From Neoarius graeffei (lineage: Eukaryota; Chordata; Actinopteri; Siluriformes; Ariidae): a DNA stretch of 64,000 nt. The position numbers and the translations under genes were made by a program. The stretch is from the NCBI RefSeq assembly GCF_027579695.1, contig NC_083577.1, forward strand, positions 91,774,016 to 91,838,015. Direction: 5' to 3'. The stretch's first letter is position 1; each line of letters starts with the position of its first letter. The notes below the pieces were generated by a model. That model was given only the letters and a program-made list of their open reading frames with translations, did not search any database and was not told where the DNA came from. Positions 24,701-36,700 of the stretch are shown here, piece after piece.

Positions 24701-27700
24701 AAATGCATTGTGTCATTTAAAACTGTTTTAAACAGATTAATTGTAGGAGGTGTATCTTGGTTCCAGTTGAGCAATATGCACTTTTTGGCTATGTATGATA
24801 TTATGCCAATCCTCTTATTAGAGATGGGGTCAAGTGTTCCATCTGGATCAGTGCCAAAAAGGTATAATATAGGTGTACATTTTAATGGAATCTGCATAAT
24901 TTGAATTGTTAAACCATGTACTGCATTCCAAAAAAGTTTTAGTTCTTTACGTTTCTGAAATACATGAATAAGTGATCCCGTACATGTCTTACAGCGATGA
25001 CATTTGGTAGACATATTAGGATACATCTTGTTCAGACGGACTGGTGTAAGGTACATTCTGTGCATGAATTTATAGTTCTGTTCAATAATTTTGTTACAGG
25101 ATAATGACACAAAAACATTCTGACATATAGCACTCCAAAGTTCATCTTCAAGGTCTTCTTCCAAGTCTTTCTGCCATACAGTTTTGAGATGCATCAAAGT
25201 GGAACTTTGATTATCTAATAGTGCACAGTAGATCACAGAGATCTTCCCTTTCAGGGTTAAGGAGTTGACTATAAGATCCTCAATGACTGACAAACTGAAA
25301 GATATTTGTCCTGACCTCTCTAAAGTGTTAATACAGTGAAGGCCTAGTTAATTTCTGACAATCCAGAGCCAAGGCCAGGGAGCAGACAAACAGGCTAAAC
25401 CGACTGTCTGCTAGCTGCACAGAGTCGTCACACAGGGTCCACTACATCGAGACTGTGTCTGTTCCCCGAGCTCAACAAAAAGGTAAAAATATTCAGAGAG
25501 TTTGTTCCAGGGTGACACGGTGGTGTAGTGGTTAGCGCTGTTGCCTCACAGCAAGACGGTCTGGGTTTGAGCCCCGTGGCTGGCGAGGGCCTTTCTATGC
25601 GGAGTTTGCATGTTGTCCGTGTGGGTTTCCTCCGGGTGCTCCGGTTTCCCCCACAATCCAAAGACATGCAGGTTAGGTTAACTGGTGACTCTAAAGTGAG
25701 TGTGAATGGTTGTCTATGTGATGACCTGGTGACTTGTCCAGGGTGTACCCCGCCTTTTGCCCGTAGTCAGCTGGGATAGGCTCCAGCTTGCCTGCGACCC
25801 TGTAGAACAGGATAAAGCAGCTAGAGATAATGAGATGAGAATAATGAGTTTGTTCCAGTAACCTAATCAATATAAAATTAGATCATACTGACTGTACAGC
25901 CGCTGCCAGCACTTTTGATCTAAAGGTGGGGCTATTAAATATTACATCTCTGACATCTAAAGCGCTAATGGTTAATGAACTCATTACTGATCAGGAGTTT
26001 AATGTACTTTGTTTAACTGAAACATGGATTAAGCCAAATGAATATATAGCATTAAATGAAGTGAGTCCTCCTGGATACAGTTATATACACCAGCCTCGTC
26101 TAACTGGCAGAGGAGGAGGCGTCGCAGTTATTTATAATGATTATCTAGGTGTAACACACAAACCTGGTTATAAATTTAATACATTTGAAGTTCTTCATAC
26201 TCATATAATGCATGTAGCCTCGAAAAATAGGTCTACCCAGTTAATTCCGTTGCTTATTATTTACAGGCTCCCAGGGCCATATTCTGAGTTTCTTTCTGAA
26301 TTTGCAGATTTTATCTCAGATCTGGTTATTTTGGGGTGGCACAGTGGTGTAGTGGTTAGTGCTGTCGCCTCACAGCAAAAAGGTCTGGGTTCGAGCCCCT
26401 TGGCTGGCGAGGGCCTTTCTGTGTGGAGTTTGCATGTTGTCCGCGTGGGTTTCCTCCGGGTGCTCCAGTTTCCCCCAAAGACATGCAGGTTAGGCTAACT
26501 GGTGACTCTAAATTGAGCGTAGGTGTGAATGTGAGTGTGAATGGTTGTCTGTGTCTATGTGTCAGCCCTGTGATGACCTGGCGACTTGTCCAGGGTGTAC
26601 CCCGCCTTTCGCCCGTAGTCAGCTGGGATAGGCTCCAGCTTGCTTGCGACCCTGTAGAAGGATAAAGCAGCTACAGATAATAATCTGGTTATTTCCTTAG
26701 ACAAAGCTTTAGTTATTGGAGATTTTAATATTCACTTCGATAACCCAGAAGACCCTTTGAAAACAGTGTTTGTGTCCATTTAAGACTCAGTAGGGATTAA
26801 TCAGAATGTTATAGGACTGACCCATAATGGTGGTCACACCCTCGATCTAATACTAACATTCGGGTTAAACATAGAAAATATAGTCACACTTCCACAGTCT
26901 GAAGTTATCTCAGATCATTATCTCATCTCATTCAAAATATGTCTGAGTAATAATATATGCACCTCACCACGCTACTGTATTAAACGTACATTCACATCAA
27001 CTACTGCACAGAGTTTTATAAATGATCTCCCAGAGTTCTCAACTTTGATTGGGTCACTGTCAGCCCCTGCAGAACTTGATCAGGCAACTGAATGCTCATT
27101 CAACATTCCACCATACCTTAGATAATGTAGCTCCTCTTAAAAGGAAAATGGTCAGAGACAAAAAATTAGTATCCTGGTATAATGATGACACTCACACTTT
27201 AAAACAGACCACTCGAAAATTGGGACGTAGTAAATGGCGTCAAACAAAGTTGGTAGTGTTCAAATTAGTGTGGAAGGAGAGCTTCCTGAAGTATAGAAAA
27301 GCTCTTAGTGCTGCTAGATCAACATATCTCTCCTTCCTAATAGAAGATAACAAAAATAATCCTAGATTCCTATTTAATACTGTAGCAAAATTAACCAGGA
27401 ATAAGTCCACTATAGACACATGCACACCTGCAGTATGTAGTAGCAACGACTTCATGAATTTTTTTAATGACAAAATTTAGAATATCCGACAAAAAATTCA
27501 AACTACTAATTTAAGGTCAGTAGTGTGGTGCTGTGGGATATGGCTGCCTCTCCAGTAGCTCTGTAGTTTTTAGCTCTTTAAACCTCTTTTTTTAGTTTGA
27601 AAAAATTCCAACTACTAATTTAAGGTCAGACAATGTAAGTGACCCTGTAGTTAACAATATAACTGTATCAGATCAGCAATTAGAATGTTTTACTCCCCTT

Positions 27701-30700
27701 AGAGAAACTGAATTACTTTCATTAATCTCGGCATCAAAAGCCTCAACTTGTGTACTAGATCCCTTACCGACACGTCTATTCAAACAGATAATGCCTGAAG
27801 TAATTGAACTGCTTCTAAAAATAATAAATTCTTCTTTTAGGATTGGCTATGTACCCAAATCCTTTAAACTAGCAGTTATCAAACCCCTGATTAAAAAACC
27901 TGACCTTGATCCCTGTCAGCTGTCCAATTATCAGCCAATATCAAACCTCCCCTTTATCTCCAAGATCCTTGAAAAAGCTGTGGCACAGCAGTTATGCTCA
28001 TATTTACATAGGAATAACATCCATGAAATGTATCAGTCAGGATTTAGACCTCATCATAGCACAGAGACAGCACTGGTTAAAGTAGTAAACGACCTACTGT
28101 TGGCGTCTGATCAGGGCTGTGTCTCGCTGCTTGTGTTGCTTGACCTTAGTGCAGCATTTGATACCATTGATCATTCCATTCTTCTGGATAGACTAGAAAA
28201 TGTTGTGGGAGTTAAGGGAACGGCCCTCTCCTGGCTCAGCTCTTATTTAACTGATCACTATCAGTATGTTGATGTAAATGGTGATATTTCTAGACGTACT
28301 GAGGTAAATTTTGGTGTTCCACAAGATTCTGTCTTGGGTCCACTGCTTTTTTCTTTATATATGTTACCTCTGGGTGATATTATTCGTAAACATGGTATTA
28401 GTTTCCACTGTTATGCTGATGACACACAGTTGTATGTTTGTGCAAAACCAGATGAGAGACACCAGCTTAATAGAATTGAGGAATGTGTAAAGAACATTAG
28501 ACACTGGATGCTTATTAACTTCCTTCTGCTTAACTCTGACAAGACTGAAGTACTTGTACTCGGACCACATGCAGCTAGAAGTAAGTTTTCTGATTACACA
28601 GTAACTCTGGATGGCCTTTCTGTTTCTTCACGTGCAGCAGTAAAAGACCTCGGAGTGATTATTGACCCCAGTCTTTCATTCAAAACTCACATTGATAACA
28701 TGACCCGGATAGCTTTCTTTCATCTCAGAAATATTGCTAAGATAAGAAATTTAATGTCACTACATGATGCGGAAAAACTAGTTCATGCTTTCGTTACCTC
28801 CAGGTTGGATTATTGTAAAGCCTTACTGTCTGGATGTTCCAATAAGTGCATAAACAAGCTCCAGTTAGTTCAAAATACAGCAGCAAGAGTCCTTACTAGA
28901 ACTAGAAAATATGACCCCATCACCCCTGTCTTATCCACACTGCATTGGCTCCCAATCAAATTTTGTATTGATTATAAAATACTACTATTGACCTTTAAAG
29001 CACTGAATGGTCTCGCACCACAGTACCTGAGTGAACTTCTGCTCCTCTATGACCCGCCACGCCTACTTAGATGCAAAAGGTGCAGGCTATCTGCTGGTAC
29101 CTCGTATAGTGAAGGCTACATCAGGGGGCGGAGCCTTTTCTTACAAAGCCCCACAGTTATGGAACAGCCTTCCAAGTAATGTTCGGGAATCAGACACAGT
29201 CTCAGTGTTTAAGTCTCAGCTGAAAACATATCTGTTTAGTCAAGCCTTGTGTTAATCGTGTTTATGAGGTAAAGTGTAGATCTGGAGGGTCCTCAGACAT
29301 AGAGTGTTTTGGTAAACTGGGATGTATGGATGCTGTCAGTCCCCACTCGCTTGCTCACTCGAGTTTGTTGACGGTGTAGGGGCTGCTGCTTTATGTCCCG
29401 GGGCTCCCTCATGCCTGTGGCTTCTGGCTCTCCCCTTTTAGTTATGCTGTCATAGTTAGTTGCCGAAGTCCCTGCTTGTACTCAGTGCAATAAGTATACT
29501 GTTCCTACTTATTCAAGTGACATTGGGCATACCTAACAACCTGTGTTTTCTCTTCCCCCCCCCCCAAATCTGTCCCTCTGAGTTACATGTCGGTCCTGGG
29601 ATGGAGATGCTGACCTCTTCTGCTCCTCGGACCTGCCTGATCCATCCTGGTGCCCTGTATCTGGTTGGAGCATCGCTCCTGTGGAGGGCAGCCCCATGTG
29701 GACAGTTGGGGGGTCATGCCTGGAGGACACTCTGGACTCTTGCAGTGGTGCTTTTGTGACTTTAGGACTGCAGTTGACTTGTTGACTTTAGGACTGCAGT
29801 TGACTTGCTGACTCTGGGACTATGGTTGTTGTGAACGGTTTTGCGCTCGGGTTTCCGTCGGTGGGGGGTTTATAGCATCAACGAAGCTGACTTTATGTTA
29901 GGACTGTTAATGTTATAGTCATGTTGTCTGTTGTTGCCTAGATGGGGATGGGTTCCCTTTTGAGTCTGGTTCCTCTCAAGGTTTCTTCCTCATGTCGTCT
30001 GAGGGAGTTTTTCCTTGCCACCGTCGCCACAGGCGTGCTCATTGGGGATAGATTAGGGATAAAATTGTCTCATATTTTATTTGCTAATTTTAAAATTAGC
30101 TCATATTTACACCACCGGGCGGCACGGTGGTGTAGTGGTTAGCACGGTCACCTCACAGCAAGAAGGTTCTGGGTTCGAACCCAGCGGCCGGCGAGGGCCT
30201 TTCTGTGTGGAGTTTGCATGTCCTCCCTATGTCTGAGTGGGTTTTCTCCGGGTGCTCCGGTTTCCCCCACAATTCAAAGACATGCAGTTAGGTTGATGTG
30301 GGGCGGCCTTGGGCTGAGGTGCCCTTGTGCGAGGTACCTAACCCCTGACTGCTCCCTGGGTGCTCTGGTGTGACTGCCCACTGCTCTGGGTGTGTGTGTG
30401 TGTGTGTGTGTGTGTTCACTGCTTCAGATGGGTTAAATGCAGAGGATGAATTTCACTGTGCTTGAAGTGTGTGTGTGTTGAATAAAGGTTTCTTAGTTTA
30501 AGTCGTTCAAATTCTGTAAAGCTGCTTTGCGACAATGTTTATTGTTAAAAGCGCTATACAAATAAACTTGACTTGACTTGACTATGGATAATAACACAGA
30601 TACTCTTAAGATAGGTATGAATGTTCTTACATCAATTGCTAAGAAGAGTTTACACTTCATTAAAAAATTGTTAACTTCAGTTTGATACAAGAAACTTAAA

Positions 30701-33700
30701 AAGTAAAAAAAATACTCCTTTTGGCACACTGCTTGACTTTATAGTATACATGGAAGTGGAATCCCTTATACTTGCACTATCCAGATAAGATGGGTTCCAT
30801 TTGAGTCTGAGTCCTCTCAGGTGTTCTTGTTCATTTTGCATCAGGGATTTGTTCCTTGCCTCTACTGACTCTGGCTTGCTCATTAGAGATAAATTGAAAT
30901 AAAAAATTTCTAACCAGATTTCTAATAATCTGCTTTATAGCAATGTCAATTGATAAAAGATTTATACAAATAAAATTAAATTGAATTGCATTGAATTGAG
31001 ACATAGCCACAGGAAGGTAATGAGTTTGAAACATAGCCAAAGGAAGGTTAAGATATACGCACAGGGAAGTATTAAGATCAGGACAGAGGAAATGAGATTA
31101 GGACAAAACTCTGGGAGATAAGAAGATTGGGTTTGAGCCATAGTGAGGTTGGGACAGTGCTGTAATGAGGTCCAGAATTTGGGACAGTGCCATGGGGAGG
31201 TAGAGAGGTTGGGACAGAGCAATGGGGAGGTTGGGACAGTGCCACAGTAATTTAGAAAGGGTGGGACAGTGCCATTGGGAAGTAGCAAGGTTGGAAGAGA
31301 GCTATAGGGAGGTAAGAAGGTTGTGACAGAGACAGTGTAAAGTAGGGAGGTTGCAACCGAACCGTAGGGAAGTAGGGATATTGGGACATACATCGATCAG
31401 CCATAACATTATGACCACTGACAGGTGAAGTGAATAATGTTGATTATCTCATTACAGTGGCACCTGTCCATGGGTGTGCTATATTAGGCAGCAAGAGAAC
31501 AGTCAGTTCTTGAAGTTGATATTTTGGAAGCAGGAAAAATGGGCAAGTGTAAGGATCTGAGCAACTTTGACAAGGGCCAAATTGTGATGGCTAGATGACT
31601 GGGTAGCCCTGTGATAACCTGGCAACTTGTCCAGAGTGTATCCCGCCTCTGGCCCATAGTCAGCTGGGATAGGTTTCAGCTTGCCAGCGACCCTGCAGAA
31701 CAGGATAAAGTGGCTACAGATAATGGATGGATGGATGGATGGATGGATGACTGGGTCTGAGTATCTCCAAAATGATACAACTTTTGGGGTGTCCCCAGTA
31801 TGCAGTGGTTAATACATACCAAAAGAGGTCCAAGGAAGGACAACCAGTGCACCAGCAAGAGGGTCATGGGTGTTGAAGGTTCACTGATTCACAGGGGGCA
31901 CAAAAGCTAGCCCATATGGTCCAATCCCACAGAAGAGCTACTGTAGCATAAACTACTGAAAAAGTTAATGTTGGCTAAAGGAGTCAGCATTAACTTCTTC
32001 AGCAGTTTGTGTTACAGTAGTTCTTCTGTGGGATTGGACCATATGGGCTAGCCTTTGTGCCTCATGCAAATCAATGGGCCTTCAACACTCATGACCCTGT
32101 TGCCAGTGCACTGGTTGTCCTTCCTTTGACCACTTTTGGTCGGTACTAACTACTGCATACTGGGAACATCCCATAAGATGTGCCATTTTGGAGATGCTCA
32201 GACCCAGTCATCTAGTCATCACAATTTGGCCTTTGTTAAAGTCACTCAGATCCTTATGCTTGCCAATTCTTCCTGCTTCCAACACATCAACTTCAAGAAT
32301 TAACTGTTCTCTTGCTGCCTAATATATCCCACCCCTTGACAGGTGTCATTGTAATAGAATAGAATAGAATGCCTTTATTGTCACTGCACAAATGTACAAC
32401 GAAATTTAGTTCATCACAGGAGAGCAAAGCCGCTGCATACGTATGCGCCGCCACTCTTGGGCACTTCAGCCCAAGGCCGTCCTATGTTAACCTAACTGCA
32501 TGCCTTTGAATGAGATAATCAGTGTCATTTACTTCACCTGTCAGTGGTCATAATGTTATGGCTGATTGGAAGATAGAGTACATAATGAGGTCAGTAGTCT
32601 GGAACAGTTTCACAGGGAGGTAGAGATAGAAACAGATGATGGTAGGGAGGTCATAACCATAAAAAGGTAGGGAGGTTGGGACAAAGCCATAATGAGGTGA
32701 AGATGTTGGGACACAGCCAGAAAGAAGTAGAGAGGTTAGGCCATAGCTATAATGAGGTAGGGAGGTGGGAACAGAGCTACAAGGATTTAGGGAGCTTGGG
32801 ATAGTGCCATAAAGAAGTAGGGAGGTTTGGTTTGAGCCAGAGAGTAGTAAGAAGGCTAGGCCAAAGCCATAATGAGTTAGGAAGATTGGAATAGAGCCAG
32901 GGAGGTTGGAGCAGAACCAGAGGGAAGTAGGAAGGATAGGACAGAGACAACGGGAGGTAAGGCAATAGCCATAATGAATTACAGGGGTTGGGACAGAACC
33001 AGAGAGAGATGGGGAAACAGGCCTTAGGGAGGTAAGGACAAAGCAACAGGAGATAAGGTGGTTAGGAAAAGGCCACAGGGAGGTTATGGCAGAATCATAG
33101 GGAGCTATGGAAGTTGGGAAGCAGTCACAGGGAGATAAGGATGTTAAAACTTAGAATCAAGAAGGTTTTGTTGTGGCTGTTAAACACTCAGCAAACTAAT
33201 ACCAGTTGCTTAAGAGAAGGTACCCTAGGTAGTGTACAGTTTGGATACAGAATACTATTAAGTAAAACAGTATGCAGTTTGTGTTTGTCTGAGGTGCAAA
33301 AGTTATAATGAAATATGAAACAGTGTTTACACTGAATGATGAACTGGGGAGAGTGTTCAGAACACAAGAACCTTCTCTTTATGTTTTTCTTACATCAGGA
33401 TTTATGTTGGGGATCTTCAGTGTGACCACAATGGAGAACTCAGCAGGAAAGAAGTTGCAGTTGGTGAAGATCTCTGATGATGGGAAACTCAGAGCCTTTG
33501 GAGGTCCGGAGAGCTTCAGTCCTCTTGAACCCTGGGATTGAACCATCCGGACCTGAGTCTGGTGACTGCCTACAACAGGAAGGACACTATGCAGCAGGTC
33601 CAGAGGTAACAGATCTGTGGACAAAATACACTCCAATATGAGAATCCAAGCATGATATTTAATGAGCAGTTAGTCTCATAGTTCTAGTGCAAAGCTAACA

Positions 33701-36700
33701 CAGTATTTGGAAATGATCTATGGTACTTTATCCTGGTCAGGATGTAGGTAGATCTGGAGCCTATCCCAGGAATACTTCCTTTAACTTGAGATGCAAACAG
33801 TATTCTCTTAATTAGGAAAGGTTTGGGAAAATGTTTTTCTTGCCATCATTTGATAAGGTTTGTATGATCAATGATGCATTATTAGGCACCAGTTGACCAT
33901 ATAAATCTGAACCATTCTTTAAAACATCACACACATTTTCAAAAGACTAATGAGTCTATGTATATGTGCTGGAGATCAAAAGAATGGTTGCAGTCACTGA
34001 ATGGTACAAATTTCACTCTGAAACCATCACAATAGACACAGTTATCAATATTTGTGGCTTAGACCTGTGGTGTCAAACTGAAAAGGCAACAGCTGTACAT
34101 TAAACATGGCTGAACAATTAGATGTAAATCAGGCAAAAAGTAAAATTTTGCTCTTGGAACCAAACAGGTCAGGGCCACGCTAAGTAACTGTCAGCTCTCA
34201 TTTCTCTGCTCACTGGAAAAAAAAAGCTTTATCCACCCACAGAGGCAAATTAAATCTGATGCAAAGCAGCAGACGTGAGAGGATCAGTGATCATCTAGAA
34301 GGCGCAGTCATATCTGAGAGCAGGAAGAGCAAGTCAGTCTCTTTCTCTCTGTTAAGGTACACATGCTAATCCTGAGATACCAGTGATCCTGACTCCTTCT
34401 GCTCTCTGAACCTGCCTGATCCATTGGGATGCCATATTTCTGTTTGGAGTTTTTGTCATCTGAAAATCACTCGCTGCTGCTGAGGATGGCCCTATATGGA
34501 CAGCCTGAAGATCACTGAGATTACTGTGGATCGTACCACATAGAAACCATAAGGATAATTCTGGATGTTCTTCCTTCAATAGTTTTCGGACTGCAATTGC
34601 TAAGAACAGTTTGCAGTCAAGTCTCCATCACTGATGTCAGTCTGGTACAATACAATACAATAGACTTTATGTTAAAACTATAATTAATTCAGAAATTACT
34701 CTGATGATCATGTTAAAGTTAATGTTAATATAATTAGCACCTTTTGGCTATGTAGTTTACAGATATATAAGGGTTTTTTTGTTTTTTTTGTGTGTTTTTT
34801 TTTTATAATCGCACTATCCAGTGTCATCCAGATGAGGATGGGTTCCCTTTCGAGTCTGGTTACTCTCAAGTTTTCTTCCTCATGTCATCTAAGGGAGTTT
34901 TTCCTTGCCACCATTGCGTATGGCTTGCTTATTAGGGATAAATTTACACATTTGAAATTTATATCTGGACTTCTGTAAAGCCACTTTATGAAAATGTCCT
35001 TTGTTAAAAGCGCTATGCAAATCATATTGAATTGAATTGAATATACTTAGTTAAATTAGGAAATGTTTCTGATTTACGACCTGAAGGGAGTTCAGGTGGT
35101 CAAAGTCAAGAAAGAAACAGGTTATCTGTACTGAAATGCATCACTGAGCCTCATCTCATCTCATTATCTCTAGCCGCTTTATCCTACTACAGGGTTGCAG
35201 GCAAGCTGGAGCCTATCCCAGCTGACTACAGGCAAAAGGTGGGGTACACCCTGGACAAGTTGCCAGGTCATCACAGGGCTGACACATAGACAACCATTCA
35301 CACTCAATTGAGAGTTGCCAGTTAACCTAACCTGCATGACTTTGGGGGGAAACCAGAGCACCCAGAGGAAACCCACACAGACAACATGCAAACTCTGCAC
35401 AGAAGGGCCCTCGCCGGCCACAGGGCTCAAACCCAGACCTTCTTGCTGTGAGGCAACAGCACTAACCACTACACCACCGTGCCGCCCCATCACTGAGCCT
35501 CTACCAGATATTGTTGACATTTATTAAACAACAGGTGGTCTCTGGTGTACCAAGTATGTAAGGTGTATGTATGTGTTTATGCTGCATTTGTGTCCTGTGA
35601 AGTGATGTCTATGAAAAAACAGTGTTTGCTTAAAATAAAAGCTTCATTTTTAAAGGGAAGAACTTCTAATTGTGTTTGGAGTCACCTGGCAAAATCAAAG
35701 AGAGAAACAAGTGCAATGGAGAAGACTTGTGGAATAGAATGGACTAGATCACATTTCAAAGACTAAAAAGCCTTTCAGAGGGCAAACAGCACTTTTCAAA
35801 ATGCTGCCGGTTCACACGACACAAACAGAGGCACTCTGGGGCCTCCTATTGTTATAAAACAAATGCATTATTAGAGATATAATGCAGGTTATATGAGCAT
35901 AAAAAGACCTGGAAGGAGGTTTAACCTACAGGCACACACAGCTCAAGGGAACAGACTATTATTATTACTCACACCACCGGATCATCTGTGGTCACACTTT
36001 CCTCCCATCCAGCTCCCACCTGGATGCTCACCTCCCATTATGAACATTGTCGCAAAGTGAAAACAGATATGCCCTGCAGTTTACGCCCATCTTAACTAGC
36101 TAATAACACTATGCTATGAGAAACTCAAATAAGAAATCTAAACCTGACCCAAGTACAACAAATATTCATTAAATAATGTCCAAATCTGACTGAACCTAAT
36201 GCGCCACAAGATTAAAAATAAGCAAAAGAAATCAACAGACAGAAGAAACCCTCTGAGCCACACAGAGACCAAAGAAAAATCTCTAGAGGGACCTGCAGGG
36301 ACCCACAAGAGCCCCAGTGACACCCAAAATAACCTATACAGTCCTACAGACACCCACAACAATGCCACTGGGACCCATAAGAACCTGTATACACCCACAG
36401 ACACCCACAAGAACCCCACTGAGATACACAAGAACCCATATGTACCTGCAGACAAGAAGGGCAGTGAGAGCCATAAGAATCTGTATATACGTACCGTAAA
36501 ACCCCCTACAAGAACCCCAGTGAGACCAAGAGACCCCAAAAACACCACAGTTTCTCAGAAAGCCTAAAAAGGTCTATAAAACCCTGAGTTGCAGGAACCA
36601 CATAGTGATTTCACGAAAATAATGCAGCTCTAAAATGAACAGAAGCTCTATAGGGACCAGTGAATGCCCACAGAGTCCAGACAGACACCTCCAACAATTC

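Larger units (their letters stand above)
25860..29255 (+). pseudogene. LINE ORF2, endonuclease and RT (copy C)
   Basis: Endonuclease blocks as in copy A ([40 protein letters not shown]). RT frame 27791-29179 is 462 codons with [38 protein letters not shown] (Gly of PQG changed to Asp) and [12 protein letters not shown] (both Asp kept). A frameshift near 29120 moves the C-terminus to [15 protein letters not shown], stop at 29255. Two SINEs, a stop at 26782 and the 79-bp insert break the upstream part. Confidence 0.9.
23776..30590 (+). mobile_element. CR1/L2-type LINE copy C with nested insertions
   Basis: The longest copy of the family in the window. It holds ORF1 with an esterase domain, ORF2 with APE endonuclease and RT, and a 3' UTR ending AAGCGCTATACAAATAAACT and CTTGACTTGACTTGAC. 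Insertions within it are an L1 (24351-25340), SINEs at 25511, 26331 and about 30117, and a 79-bp piece with a 30-bp duplication (27521-27629). Copy A supplies the empty site for the L1 and the first two SINEs. Confidence 0.93.
31392..32574. mobile_element. Palindromic foldback derived from a Tc1-like 5' half
   Basis: Two inverted arms meet at about 31979 with a loop of about 5 bp (AAAGG). The outer ends GATCAGCCATAACATTATGACC and its inverse are typical Tc1-like TIRs. The left arm reads [19 protein letters not shown], a Tc1 transposase N-terminus, and the right arm carries the same in reverse. Each arm is about 430-440 bp after removing one SINE insertion per arm (31604-31745; about 32356-32508). 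Confidence 0.88.

Noticed and set aside
30120..30195. tRNA gene
   Set aside because: Box A and B are present here and in the other SINE heads, but the sequence continues into SINE body and tail, and no complete cloverleaf with an acceptor stem is seen.
33308..33541. Plus-strand 77-codon ORF across tspear exon 2
   Set aside because: Antisense of the exon; the minus-strand reading has the conserved domain and splice sites.
36199..36567. Lys/Thr-rich 122-codon ORF
   Set aside because: Driven by the CACCCACAAGAACC minisatellite, with an equally long frame on the other strand.
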